From Cellulophaga sp. BC115SP (GTDB lineage: Bacteria; Bacteroidota; Bacteroidia; Cytophagales; Spirosomataceae): a stretch of DNA of 64,000 nt. Each line of letters starts with the position of its first letter. Positions within the stretch are counted from its first letter, which is position 1. The DNA is taken from the NCBI RefSeq assembly GCF_009905545.1, contig NZ_JAAALB010000009.1:141579-205578 (forward strand), given 5' to 3'. Made by a program: the position numbers and the translations under genes. Of this stretch, positions 18,835 through 27,623 are shown piece by piece. The notes beneath the pieces were generated by a model. The model saw only the letters and a program-made list of their open reading frames with translations. It was not told the DNA's origin and did no database searches.

Positions 18835-20511
18835 ATGAAAAAGATTTTTAGATATATAATTGCTTCAATCGGTTTGACAGGAACATTAGGGCTCAATTCC
18901 TGCTCTGATTTTTTGGAAGAAACCAATAAAAATACGGTTACTTCAGACCAATTTTACAAAACTGCCGAAGGAATGGAAGGGCTCGTTAATTCATGCTATG
19001 CCCCAACACGTATTTGGTATGGAAAAGTAATTGGTCATCTTTTGACCGAAGCAGGAACAGACGAAATGCTTCCAGGTGGATTTACAGGTTATACCTATTT
19101 CCATGATTATAGCTCCACTTTACAAGCAACAGAAACGGGCTTTTTATTTGTTTGGAAAAGCTTTTATAGAGGTATCAATGCTTGTAATACAGCGCTGGAA
19201 TATCTTCCGACATCGCCTCTTTCAGCTAGTCAGAAAGCCGTTCGTGAGGGAGAAATCCGCTTTCTTAGAGCTTTTTATTACTATCATTTGACAGAGACAT
19301 TTGGAGACATTCCGCTTCGGACTAAATCGACGATAGCGCCAGAAACAACGGCACTCAGAAACTCCAAAGATGACATTTATAAATTGATTTTCAGCGATTT
19401 AGAAACTGCTCTAACTCAGTTAAAAGGTGTAGTAACTCCACAGGGAGGGCGTATTACCGAACCAGCAGTAGCGGCACTTTTGGCACGTTTGTATTTGACG
19501 CGTGACAAAAACACCGAAGCCTTAACAATGGCCGACCGAGTGATTAACAATTATAGTTATAAGCTCATGAGCGACTACAAAGCCCTTTGGAATATCAACA
19601 ACAGCGACGGTAGCAAAAACTCTGAAGTAGTATGGTTTGTAAATTATTCCGAAAACAACAACCTCAATGACTATGGTCGTTATGATGACCTAGGATATTA
19701 TTGGTTATGGGAAGGCGGAAATCATGCTCACGTATTGTACTTGCCGTATTTTGGTGGAGATAAAGGTTGGACTTATGATGTAGAAACAGGGCGCCCATTA
19801 GTGCAATATATGCCTTCAAAGTATCTATTAAATATATTTGATGAAACAAAAGATGCTCGCTGGGCAGGCTCATTCCGTATGGTGTGGTATGCCAATGACC
19901 CTACTTCTCTTGCTTCGGGAATGAAACTTGGCGACACATCTGTAGTAATATCAAAAACGCCAGTAAGTGCCGAATACCGTAAATCAAAACCTTATGTGAT
20001 TTATGATGTAAACGATATTTACCAAGCAGATGGCTTACCCACGATTCCCCGCTGGCACTTCCCTGCACTTATCAAATTTGCAGACCCAACTCGTTCGGCA
20101 AGAGATGTAATTAACAGTAAGCGTGATGCTTTTGTATTTAGGTTATCCGAAATGTATTTAATTGCAGCAGAAGCAAGTATGAAACTTGGTGATAATACAA
20201 AAGCTGCCAGTTATGTCAATGTTGTTCGTTCAAGAGCAGCACTTCCGGGACAAGCATCCGCTATGCAAGTAAAAGCAAGTGATATGACTTTAGATTTTAT
20301 TCTTGATGAAAGAGCCAGAGAATTTGTTGGAGAACAACTTCGTTGGTTTGACCTAAAACGTACAGGCAAACTAATCGAACGTGCGACCAAATACAATCCT
20401 TTTGCTGCACCAAACATCAAAGCGTACCATACTTTACGCCCTATTCCTCGTGTGGAAATAGATGTATTGCAGAACAAAAATGAGTTTTTGCAAAACCCAG
20501 GGTATAATTAA
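18835..20511 (+). CDS. susD: SusD/RagB-family surface glycan-binding lipoprotein
   Basis: The 558-residue protein has a lipoprotein signal peptide with Cys23 (GLNSCSDFLEE). The family's N-terminal TPR scaffold shows AEIRFLRAFYYYHL-like sequence (EIRFLRAFYYYHLTETFGD), and the C-terminus has the usual DERAREFVGEQLRWFDLKRT and a final NPGYN. It caps the SusC barrel and binds the polysaccharide at the surface. It is 35 bases downstream of susC and cotranscribed. Length is typical. Several aromatic residues in the YWLWEGGNHAHVLYLPYFGG region may belong to the binding site, but the ligand cannot be read from sequence. Confidence 0.97.
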   Translation: MKKIFRYIIASIGLTGTLGLNSCSDFLEETNKNTVTSDQFYKTAEGMEGLVNSCYAPTRIWYGKVIGHLLTEAGTDEMLPGGFTGYTYFHDYSSTLQATETGFLFVWKSFYRGINACNTALEYLPTSPLSASQKAVREGEIRFLRAFYYYHLTETFGDIPLRTKSTIAPETTALRNSKDDIYKLIFSDLETALTQLKGVVTPQGGRITEPAVAALLARLYLTRDKNTEALTMADRVINNYSYKLMSDYKALWNINNSDGSKNSEVVWFVNYSENNNLNDYGRYDDLGYYWLWEGGNHAHVLYLPYFGGDKGWTYDVETGRPLVQYMPSKYLLNIFDETKDARWAGSFRMVWYANDPTSLASGMKLGDTSVVISKTPVSAEYRKSKPYVIYDVNDIYQADGLPTIPRWHFPALIKFADPTRSARDVINSKRDAFVFRLSEMYLIAAEASMKLGDNTKAASYVNVVRSRAALPGQASAMQVKASDMTLDFILDERAREFVGEQLRWFDLKRTGKLIERATKYNPFAAPNIKAYHTLRPIPRVEIDVLQNKNEFLQNPGYN

Positions 20512-20606
20512 GGAATAAGGTAGAATTGTGAGTTACGATTGTAATCAATGGGTACGCTAAAAAATTCAAGTGCTTGTATGGTACATTTACCCTGATAAAG
20601 ATTAAA

Positions 20607-20830
20607 CATGAGTTATCCTGAATTTTTCGGGATTGGGATTATGCTCTAAGTTTTTATCAAAAAAGTGGTCGAAAAATATTTTTCGACCACTTTTTTGATG
20701 CTATTATGCTAGATATGACTTGGTTTAAGACGCAATCATTGCGTCTCTACTGATGGAATACAAATTTTAAATTAATTAATCGCTCGCTCACTCAATCTCT
20801 AAATCGCTAAATTCGAGATGACTCATACTT
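20607..20830. repeat. Intergenic palindromic element, copy 1
   Basis: This element fills much of the 433-base gap between susD and the GH95 gene. Its core is a perfect 44-base palindrome (20656-20699), followed by a short hairpin (20728-20736 with 20738-20746) and an AT-rich end with repeated CTC/ATC words and GATGACTCAT near 20817-20826. The same order of parts recurs at 29205-29516. The core could also act as the terminator of the sigma/susCD operon. Confidence 0.8.
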
Positions 20831-20944
20831 TTCTATGAGTACAATTACGTAAAATATTACTTATGTGTAAGATGGTATTAATGACTTTTTTAAACAACAA
20901 AATCTAGCATCTAGTACTATCATTTACTTCTAAACAATCCAATT

Positions 20945-23416
20945 ATGAATTTAAAAACAATAGCCGTCAAAGCTCTTTTTTTAAGTACATCTAGCTTATT
21001 AGCTTTTTCACAAAGTCCTCAACAAGATTACAAACTTTGGTACAAAAAACCTGCCTCTTCGTGGAATGAAGCGCTACCAATTGGGAATGGGAGACTTGCT
21101 GCCATGGTTTTCGGAAACCCTGCGATAGAACACCTCCAGCTCAATGAAGAAACGGTTTGGTCTGGACAGCCTCATAATAATGTGGTTGAAAGTCAAGGAG
21201 CAACAATCCCTTTATTGAGAAAACTTCTTTTTGAGAAAAAGTACGCTGAGGCACAGGAGCTATCCAAACAGAAGATGGTTGCACCTCAAAACGGTATGAG
21301 TTATCAGCCTTCTGGTGATGTATATCTTCGTTTCAAAGGGCATGATAATCCACAAAATTATTATCGTGACCTCAATATCAGTAAGGCTACCTCTACAGTA
21401 AGCTATGAGATCGATGGCGTTAAATATAAGAGAACAGCAATAGCCACATTAGGAGACAATGTGATTGCGGTAAAATGTGAAGCGAGCAAAGCAAAAGCGC
21501 TTAATTTTTCGGTTGGCATCAATTCTGCTCACCAAGAAAAACATATTTATGTAAAAAATGGACTATTAACCCTAACAGGCACACCAGCTGCGCAAGAAAA
21601 TTTAGCCTCCAAAATCAATTATGAAGTGGATGTAAAAGTCCTCTCAAAAGATGGTAAGGTAAGTACCAACGATTCAAGTATTGTCATCAACGACGCTACC
21701 GAAGCTACCATTTATATTAGCATTGGTACTAATTTTAAAAACTATAGAGACCTTTCTGCTGATGCTCACGCAAATGCAATGAGCCTTTTGAATAAAGGTT
21801 TGAAGAAGAGCTTTTCTCAATTACTCCAAGAGCATATTAAAAATTATCAGCAATATTTTAATCGTGTTTCTCTAGATTTAGGAAAAAGCAGTTCAGTCAA
21901 TTTACCTACCGATGAGCGTTTACAGCAATTCAATTCGCAGTTTGACCCTGAATTTATTGCCCTTTATTTCCAATTTGGCAGATATTTGATGATTGCTGGT
22001 TCACAACCCAATGGGCAGCCTACCAACTTACAAGGCAAATGGAATGACCGAGTAAAACCCGCTTGGGACAGCAAATACACTATTAATATCAATACCGAAA
22101 TGAATTATTGGCCAAGCGAACCAACCAATTTATCCGAATTGGGTGATCCCTTGTTCAAGATGTTAAAGGAGTTAGCCGTGACTGGTCAGGAAAGTGCAAA
22201 AAAGCTTTACAATGCTCGTGGCTGGATGGCACATCATAATACGGATATTTGGCGTATTACAGGACCAGTCGATGGAGGTTTTTATGGCATGTGGCCAATG
22301 GGTGGTGCTTGGCTGAGTCGTCATTTGTGGGAGCATTATTTGTATACAGGTGACAAAAAATTTTTGCAAGAAATATATCCTATCCTCAAAGGTGCATCAA
22401 CCTTTTATGTAGATGCCATGCAAAAAGAGCCAGAACATGGTTGGTTGGTAGTCAGTCCGTCGATGAGTCCTGAAAATACGTACAAAGACCCTATCGGTGG
22501 TAGTGCAGGTTTGAGCTATGGCACAACAATGGACAATCAGATTGTTTTTGAGCTATTGACGCATACCATACAGGCTAGTAAGGCTTTGAAACAAGATCAA
22601 ATGTTTGCGGATACCTTAGATAATATACGTAAGCAAATTCCGCCAATGCAAATTGGACAATTTGGTCAGTTACAAGAGTGGATTAAAGACTGGGATAGAC
22701 CTGACGACAAACATCGTCATATCTCACATTTGTATGGTTTATATCCTGCCAATCAAATTTCTCCTTATCGCAATCCAGAGTTGTTTTCGGCAGCAAATCA
22801 GACCCTTATTTCTCGTGGCGATATTTCGACAGGCTGGAGTATGGGTTGGAAAGTGAATTTTTGGGCAAGAATGAAAGATGGAAATCATGCTTATACTTTG
22901 ATTAAAAATCAGTTGACGCTTGTTTCTCCAAAAGTACAAAGCGGACAAGGTGGTGGTACCTATCCGAATTTATTTGACGCACACCCACCCTTCCAAATTG
23001 ATGGAAATTTTGGTTGTACTGCTGGCGTAGCCGAAATGCTTTTACAAAACCATGATGGTAGTATTGAAGTATTACCAGCTTTACCAAGTGAATGGAAAGA
23101 TGGTAGTATCAAAGGCTTAAAAGCAAGAGGGGGATTCACCGTTGATATTTCTTGGAAAAACCAAAAAGTAACGAAATTAGTCATTCACTCTCAATTGGGA
23201 GGCAATTGTCGTTTGAGACTAGCATCAGAGACAAAACCAAACAATACCGCTCTGATACAAGCACAAGGCGAAAATCAAAATCCATTTTATCAGGTGGAAA
23301 AAGTGGCAACGCCGTTAGTAAACCCTAATGCTAAGATAAATCCGCCTGTTTTGAAGGCAACACAATTATGGGATTTAAGTACGCAGGCAGGTAAAACTTA
23401 TGTGCTGAATTTTTAA
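20945..23416 (+). CDS. GH95 alpha-L-fucosidase / alpha-L-galactosidase
   Basis: The 823-residue protein has a signal peptide (1-22, ending AFSQ). The N-terminal beta-sandwich begins [20 protein letters not shown], typical of GH95. Residues matching the inverting machinery known from the bifidobacterial AfcA are present: Asn381 and Asn383 ([11 protein letters not shown]), the general acid Glu510 ([10 protein letters not shown]) and Asp686 (FQIDGNFG). The family releases alpha-1,2-linked L-fucose, or L-galactose in some members. Both sugars occur in pectic rhamnogalacturonan and xyloglucan side chains. It follows susCD on the same strand but behind a palindromic element, so it may have its own promoter. 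Confidence 0.94.
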   Translation: MNLKTIAVKALFLSTSSLLAFSQSPQQDYKLWYKKPASSWNEALPIGNGRLAAMVFGNPAIEHLQLNEETVWSGQPHNNVVESQGATIPLLRKLLFEKKYAEAQELSKQKMVAPQNGMSYQPSGDVYLRFKGHDNPQNYYRDLNISKATSTVSYEIDGVKYKRTAIATLGDNVIAVKCEASKAKALNFSVGINSAHQEKHIYVKNGLLTLTGTPAAQENLASKINYEVDVKVLSKDGKVSTNDSSIVINDATEATIYISIGTNFKNYRDLSADAHANAMSLLNKGLKKSFSQLLQEHIKNYQQYFNRVSLDLGKSSSVNLPTDERLQQFNSQFDPEFIALYFQFGRYLMIAGSQPNGQPTNLQGKWNDRVKPAWDSKYTININTEMNYWPSEPTNLSELGDPLFKMLKELAVTGQESAKKLYNARGWMAHHNTDIWRITGPVDGGFYGMWPMGGAWLSRHLWEHYLYTGDKKFLQEIYPILKGASTFYVDAMQKEPEHGWLVVSPSMSPENTYKDPIGGSAGLSYGTTMDNQIVFELLTHTIQASKALKQDQMFADTLDNIRKQIPPMQIGQFGQLQEWIKDWDRPDDKHRHISHLYGLYPANQISPYRNPELFSAANQTLISRGDISTGWSMGWKVNFWARMKDGNHAYTLIKNQLTLVSPKVQSGQGGGTYPNLFDAHPPFQIDGNFGCTAGVAEMLLQNHDGSIEVLPALPSEWKDGSIKGLKARGGFTVDISWKNQKVTKLVIHSQLGGNCRLRLASETKPNNTALIQAQGENQNPFYQVEKVATPLVNPNAKINPPVLKATQLWDLSTQAGKTYVLNF

Positions 23417-23438
23417 AAGATTAAATTATAATTTATGC

Positions 23439-23467
23439 AAGGAGATGATTATCGCAATCATCTCCTT
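23439..23467 (+). terminator. Rho-independent terminator after the GH95 gene
   Basis: Twelve-base perfect arms (23439-23450 and 23456-23467) with a five-base loop are followed directly by a T-run, 22 bases after the GH95 stop codon. Confidence 0.9.
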
Positions 23468-23572
23468 TTTTATTTTAACTATTCTCAAATTCCTTCCCTC
23501 TTTGTCACCTAGCCGACAAATGGCTTCTGGGTTTTTATTCAACTTTGTATCATAAACAAACAGAGAACACAA

Positions 23573-24022
23573 ATGAAAAACATATTATGCATAGCATTGC
23601 TACTATTCTCAATCGTAGTTAATGCACAGAATACCAGACAAAAACATTTTTTACTTGAAAAAAATACAGCAATCAGTGGCTATGATCCTGTTAGCTATTT
23701 TTCAAATAAGCCTCTAAAAGGAAAAATAAATTTGACGTACAACTATGAAGGTATTAATTACCGATTTGCTAATCCCAATAATTTGGAAACCTTCAAAAAA
23801 ACACCTGAAAAATATGAGCCTGCTTACGGAGGATGGTGCGCTTATGCAATGGGAGCTAAAGGCGAAAAAGTTGAAGTAGACCCAGAAAACTATCGTATTT
23901 ATGAAGGAAAATTATACTTGTTCTACAAGAATTTTTTCTCAAATACTTTAGACGACTGGAAAAAAGAGGAAGTGAAGCTAAAGAAACAAGCAGATACAAA
24001 TTGGAACAAAATTTTTAAATAG
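23573..24022 (+). CDS. Secreted YHS-domain protein
   Basis: The 149-residue protein has a signal peptide (1-18, ending VVNAQ). The segment ISGYDPVSYFSNKPLKGK and the later YAPAYGGWCAYAMGAKGEK-like stretch (EPAYGGWCAYAMG) are typical of the YHS-domain family, short periplasmic proteins thought to bind metal or occur beside redox enzymes. Only one cysteine is present in the mature protein. It begins a rightward gene block in which the next gene is only 5 bases away, so it is translated together with a DoxX-like membrane protein. The specific function is unknown. Confidence 0.85.
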   Translation: MKNILCIALLLFSIVVNAQNTRQKHFLLEKNTAISGYDPVSYFSNKPLKGKINLTYNYEGINYRFANPNNLETFKKTPEKYEPAYGGWCAYAMGAKGEKVEVDPENYRIYEGKLYLFYKNFFSNTLDDWKKEEVKLKKQADTNWNKIFK

Positions 24023-24027
24023 ACCTT

Positions 24028-24420
24028 ATGAAAACCTTCAACCTTCTGGTAAGACTAATTCCAGCCATTATTATGCTTCAGACCTTATTCTTTAAGTTTT
24101 CAGGAGCAGCCGAAAGCGTGTATATTTTTAGTAGTATTGGTATTGAACCTTGGGGTAGAATTGGCACAGGTATTTTAGAATTAGTTGCCTCTCTTCTTTT
24201 GTTGCTTGATCGTCAGACGCTTTGGGGTGCTCTATTAGGCATAGGATTGATGTTTGGGGCTGTTGTTACTCATCTCTTCTTGCTCGGAATCGAGATTATG
24301 GGCGATGGTGGGCAGTTATTCTTCATGGCACTTGCCACCTTAATTTGCTGTACATGGTTAGTATATCAGCGAAGAGAGCAGTTGAGAGTAATTCTGAATA
24401 CAGCTCTCAAAACAATTTAA
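24028..24420 (+). CDS. DoxX-like four-helix membrane protein
   Basis: The 130-residue protein has four predicted membrane helices (about residues 6-26, 45-63, 65-90 and 92-115) and the GTGILELVASLLLLLDR segment typical of DoxX-like proteins (named after the quinol oxidase subunit). Many are linked to redox stress or small-molecule metabolism without known activity. It is translationally close to the upstream YHS gene and followed 42 bases later by a Crp-type regulator gene, forming one apparent operon. A second DoxX-like gene lies at 28389-28760 on the other strand. Confidence 0.85.
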   Translation: MKTFNLLVRLIPAIIMLQTLFFKFSGAAESVYIFSSIGIEPWGRIGTGILELVASLLLLLDRQTLWGALLGIGLMFGAVVTHLFLLGIEIMGDGGQLFFMALATLICCTWLVYQRREQLRVILNTALKTI

Positions 24421-24462
24421 GCATTTTTGTATATTTGGGAATCATCAATCCCCCAAATACCT

Positions 24463-25161
24463 ATGAATTTAGACACAAAATATTGGTATTTAAGAGACCA
24501 CAGACTTTTTAGTGTGCTTTCTTCTTCCGAGTTAAAATCAATTTGTATGATTACCAACTTCAAAACGGCGAAGAAAGGTGAAATTATTTTGTTCTCGCAT
24601 GATGAAGCTGTAAGAGTATATTTCTTGAAAAAAGGTACACTGAAAATTGTGGAAGTAGATGATAGAGGCAACGAAATCGTTAAAGATATTATTCAAAAAG
24701 GTGATATTTTTGGAGAGTTTACCCTCACCGAATCTGACACCGATGAATATGCAGTAGCGGTATCAGATAATGTGATTTGTTGTAGCTTTAAAATGGAGGA
24801 TTTCGAAAAGCTCCTTGAGCAAAACCCTCAATTAGGGCTATCTTATACAAAATGGATAGGTTTTAGATTTAAAAGGTTACAAAATAGATATACCAATTTG
24901 ATGTTCAAGGATGTTCGTACTAGATTTATGAGTTTTATGAACGAATGGGCCTCTAAAGAAGGTACACAACAAAATGAAGATATCGTTCTTCATAATTATC
25001 TTACACATCAAGACATAGCAAGCTTGATTTGTAGCACTCGCCAAACTGTTACTCAGCTATTCAATGAGTTTAAAGAAAAGGGAGTTCTAGACTATTCTCG
25101 AACTGAAATTATTCTCAAAAAGACAACCATAACCGCTAATTATATAGGTGTAAAAAGCTAG
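24463..25161 (+). CDS. Crp/Fnr-family transcriptional regulator
   Basis: The ATG at 24463 gives 232 residues; an upstream TTG at 24427 would overlap the space after the DoxX gene and lacks support. The N-terminal cyclic-nucleotide-binding-like beta-roll covers about residues 12-130 (KKGEIILFSHDEAVRVYFLKKG, EIVKDIIQKGDIFGEF). The C-terminal winged helix covers about 150-225, with LTHQDIASLICSTRQTVTQLF as the recognition HTH. The protein lacks the N-terminal cysteines of oxygen-sensing Fnr. It sits in the middle of the YHS-DoxX-DM13-YceI-DinB block and probably controls it; the signal is unknown. Confidence 0.92.
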   Translation: MNLDTKYWYLRDHRLFSVLSSSELKSICMITNFKTAKKGEIILFSHDEAVRVYFLKKGTLKIVEVDDRGNEIVKDIIQKGDIFGEFTLTESDTDEYAVAVSDNVICCSFKMEDFEKLLEQNPQLGLSYTKWIGFRFKRLQNRYTNLMFKDVRTRFMSFMNEWASKEGTQQNEDIVLHNYLTHQDIASLICSTRQTVTQLFNEFKEKGVLDYSRTEIILKKTTITANYIGVKS

Positions 25162-25197
25162 TATCTAACTTAATCTTCTTTCTCTATTGATTTTTTT

Positions 25198-25653
25198 ATG
25201 ATAAGATATTTAGTCCTCTGGCTATGCGTTGGAGGTGGGTTGACTGCGTGTACCCAAGAAATTACCCCTGCGGTAAATACTCCTGTTTCAGTACCTAAAA
25301 CACTCGATAGCATGAGCACAAAAAACTATACTACAGGCAAGAAATTAATTGCGATGGGTAGTTTTCAAAATGCTGTTCATCAGACTACAGGAATTGCTAA
25401 AGTTTATGCTGACTCAGTACAGAGGAGTTACACATTAGTACTCGAAAATTTTAAAACTGATGCAGGACCAGACCTAAGAGTTTATCTAGCAGAAGATCGA
25501 GCTGTGACGAACTTTATTCAAATCTCTGATAAAGTTCAGAATGGAAATGTCGTATATGACATTCCGAGTGATATAGATTTGAAGAAAAGAAACCACGTTT
25601 TAATCTGGTGCAAAAGCTTTTCGGTGCTATTCGGAGCTGCTGAACTCAAATAA
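25198..25653 (+). CDS. DM13-domain lipoprotein
   Basis: The 151-residue protein has a lipoprotein signal with lipobox LTAC (Cys19 region). The rest is a DM13 domain (about residues 48-150): GSFQNAVHQTTGIAKVY, then FKTDAGPDLRVYLAED and HVLIWCKSFSVLFGAAEL. DM13 domains are predicted to take part in redox or electron-transfer reactions through a conserved cysteine, here in IWCKSF. It follows the Crp gene by 36 bases and precedes a beta-barrel protein by 8 bases. The catalytic role is a family-level prediction only. Confidence 0.9.
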   Translation: MIRYLVLWLCVGGGLTACTQEITPAVNTPVSVPKTLDSMSTKNYTTGKKLIAMGSFQNAVHQTTGIAKVYADSVQRSYTLVLENFKTDAGPDLRVYLAEDRAVTNFIQISDKVQNGNVVYDIPSDIDLKKRNHVLIWCKSFSVLFGAAELK

Positions 25654-25661
25654 GATAACTT

Positions 25662-26378
25662 ATGAAAAAAGTACTTTTGCTGTTGTTGATGCTATGCTCA
25701 ATAACAACCTTCGGTCAATATGCCAAAACTCAAGAAGATATCGATTTGTCAATTGCCTTTGGTCAGTCATTTGCACCCTCTCTTTCCTATCAAAAACTCT
25801 ATGGATTGGGGAAAAACAAGCGATTTAAAATTGGATGGGGCTTACGAGCCAATGGGCTCTTTAGTGGAGAAAAAACCTATCGAACCGCTCCCGCAAGATT
25901 AACCTCAGGACAATATAGCATTTTTGCCTTGTTCTCCGACGACATCGTGAGTAATATCGATACTCTACGTTTATCAAAAACGGCATTGGGTTCATTTAAC
26001 GCCAAAATAGTGTTACAATATAGTTTCAGGAAATTTGATATTGGCTTTAATATCGATGCGATTGGGGTAAGTTTTGGAGGGAATCAAACTGGAAAATTTG
26101 TCTCTGCTGAATCTGCCTCTCTCAACAATACCACGCAAGTAGCTAAACCTAGTATATTCAATCTACTACTGATTAGCGATAGCGATTTAGGAAGTCTGAA
26201 TTCTGAACTTTATGCCTCCTATCACCTCAACACCAAATGGAGTTTACGTTCAGGAGTAAGTTTTCAGTTTTTAGAATATAAAACAGACCGTTTATTAACC
26301 TTTGAAAATGACCGTTTTAGACACAAAATCTTGCAACCATTTTTGGCAATATCTTACCAAATTGGTCATAAAAAATAA
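25662..26378 (+). CDS. Predicted outer-membrane beta-barrel protein, unknown function
   Basis: The 238-residue protein has a signal peptide (1-19, ending TTFGQ) and alternating hydrophobic/polar strands ending in LQPFLAISYQIGHKK, which suggests a small eight- to ten-stranded barrel. Turn-rich segments such as SLSYQKLYGLGKNKRFKIGWGLRANG and NTKWSLRSGVSFQFLEY support this. No named family was recognised. Its stop codon overlaps the probable start region of the following YceI gene, so the two are translationally coupled. It may export or anchor the neighbouring periplasmic proteins, but that is conjecture. Confidence 0.7.
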   Translation: MKKVLLLLLMLCSITTFGQYAKTQEDIDLSIAFGQSFAPSLSYQKLYGLGKNKRFKIGWGLRANGLFSGEKTYRTAPARLTSGQYSIFALFSDDIVSNIDTLRLSKTALGSFNAKIVLQYSFRKFDIGFNIDAIGVSFGGNQTGKFVSAESASLNNTTQVAKPSIFNLLLISDSDLGSLNSELYASYHLNTKWSLRSGVSFQFLEYKTDRLLTFENDRFRHKILQPFLAISYQIGHKK

Positions 26379-26922
26379 GCTATATTACAAAAGTATTTTT
26401 ACAGGAAGACTAATGATTTTTAGTCATCTAGCCTTTTCTCAAAACTGGAAAGTTGTTTCTAATTCAATTACTTTTAAAATCAAACATGCTTTTGGCGCCA
26501 CAGCCGAAGGAAATATTGGAGGCTTTAGTGGTTCGATATATTTTGACACCAATCAATTATCTAAGACAAATATGAATGCCAGTCTTGAAGCCCGAACAAT
26601 AGACACAGGTTTGGGCTTACGGGACAAAACACTCAAGGGAAGCAAGTATTTTGAGATAGAAAAATTCCCCAAAATATCAATTACCAGCACTAAAATCGAG
26701 CATGGAGCTAAGGAAAATGAGTACATAGGAAGTTTTGATTTGACACTTAAAAGCAAGACAAAAAATATCAAAATTCCATTTAATTTCATTAAAACCACAA
26801 ACTCAGGGCAATTTAAAGCCAGTTTTCAAATTAATAGGCTAGATTTTGACATCGGTGAATCAAGTGCATTACTTGGTGATATAGTTACAATTTTTGTTAC
26901 CATAAATACTGTTCCATTATGA
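26362..26922 (+). CDS. YceI-family periplasmic protein
   Basis: The YceI fold (lipocalin-like beta-barrel for isoprenoid-type ligands) covers about residues 28-186: SITFKIKHAFGATAEGNIGG, then ASLEARTIDTGLGLRDKTLKG and YFEIEKFPKISITSTKIEH. The start is uncertain. A TTG at 26362, overlapping the previous stop, gives a 27-residue positively charged leader ending AFSQ and is preferred. The ATG at 26413 has a better ribosome-site-like AGGAAG before it but leaves only ten residues before the cleavage site. The stop overlaps the next gene's start (ATGA at 26919-26922), so coupling continues into DinB. Confidence 0.85.
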   Translation: MVIKNKLYYKSIFTGRLMIFSHLAFSQNWKVVSNSITFKIKHAFGATAEGNIGGFSGSIYFDTNQLSKTNMNASLEARTIDTGLGLRDKTLKGSKYFEIEKFPKISITSTKIEHGAKENEYIGSFDLTLKSKTKNIKIPFNFIKTTNSGQFKASFQINRLDFDIGESSALLGDIVTIFVTINTVPL

Positions 26923-27425
26923 GAAGCAAAGGCGTTTCACTACAGATTATCAGACAGTTAGAGAATGTGCTGTCTAGCATAGATGTAACACAGTACACCC
27001 AACCTTTAGCTGTTTTTAATGGTAGTAGTTTGGGACAACATGTACGTCATACAATCGAGTTTTTCCAATGCTTTATAGAGGGTCTTGAAAATGATGTTAT
27101 TGACTACGATGCTCGAAAAAGAGATATACAAATTGAAAACGATTTAGCCTATACGCTCGACTGTTTGAGAAATATCTCAGCAAGGATTCTTGAAATTTCA
27201 AATACAGAGAAGCCATTATTTATCGCCACTTATTATGATGACGCCATTCCAGAAATGGTCGTTTCTAATGTGCAACGAGAGTTGGTGTATTTGATAGAGC
27301 ACTCTATCCACCATTTTGCATTGGTTCGCATTGGAGTTCAAGAAAATTTCCCAGAGATTTCTCTTCCATTTAGTTTTGGCATAGCGTATTCTACTATTAA
27401 ATACCGAGAAAGTGTTTCGGTGTAA
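26919..27425 (+). CDS. DinB-family putative metalloenzyme
   Basis: The 168-residue cytosolic protein has the DinB/YfiT four-helix layout with probable metal-binding histidines in SLGQHVRHTIEF and LIEHSIHHFALVRIG. Family members are often bacillithiol- or other thiol-dependent transferases acting on electrophiles. It overlaps the YceI stop codon by four bases. The last codons (ESVSV-stop) lie inside a 36-base sequence that is duplicated 160 bases further downstream around a repeat element, so the end of the gene marks an insertion point. The stop itself is intact. Confidence 0.85.
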   Translation: MRSKGVSLQIIRQLENVLSSIDVTQYTQPLAVFNGSSLGQHVRHTIEFFQCFIEGLENDVIDYDARKRDIQIENDLAYTLDCLRNISARILEISNTEKPLFIATYYDDAIPEMVVSNVQRELVYLIEHSIHHFALVRIGVQENFPEISLPFSFGIAYSTIKYRESVSV

Positions 27426-27605
27426 GTAGCATTTTTTTTCATTCATTAGCCTTTGTTGGAGTTTTCTCCAACAAACTGGCGACAGCAACAAACCAGCTAA
27501 ATCATGATCCTCGGCACTTAATTTGTTGCTTACGCTAGAATCGTTGGAGATAACTCCAACGATGGCAAAAAGTGTTTCGATGTAAGTAGCATTTTTTTAC
27601 ATTCA
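27410..27605. repeat. Palindromic element inserted with 36-base flanking duplication
   Basis: Two 36-base copies (27410-27445 and 27570-27605, two mismatches) flank a 124-base insert that carries two inverted repeats around GTTGGAG/CTCCAAC words. The insert matches, in reverse orientation, the repeat units clustered at 59.6-60.2 kb. The left copy includes the end of the DinB gene and the right copy leads to the NRDE gene. Confidence 0.85.
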
Positions 27606-27623
27606 CATTCTGCATTAATACAC

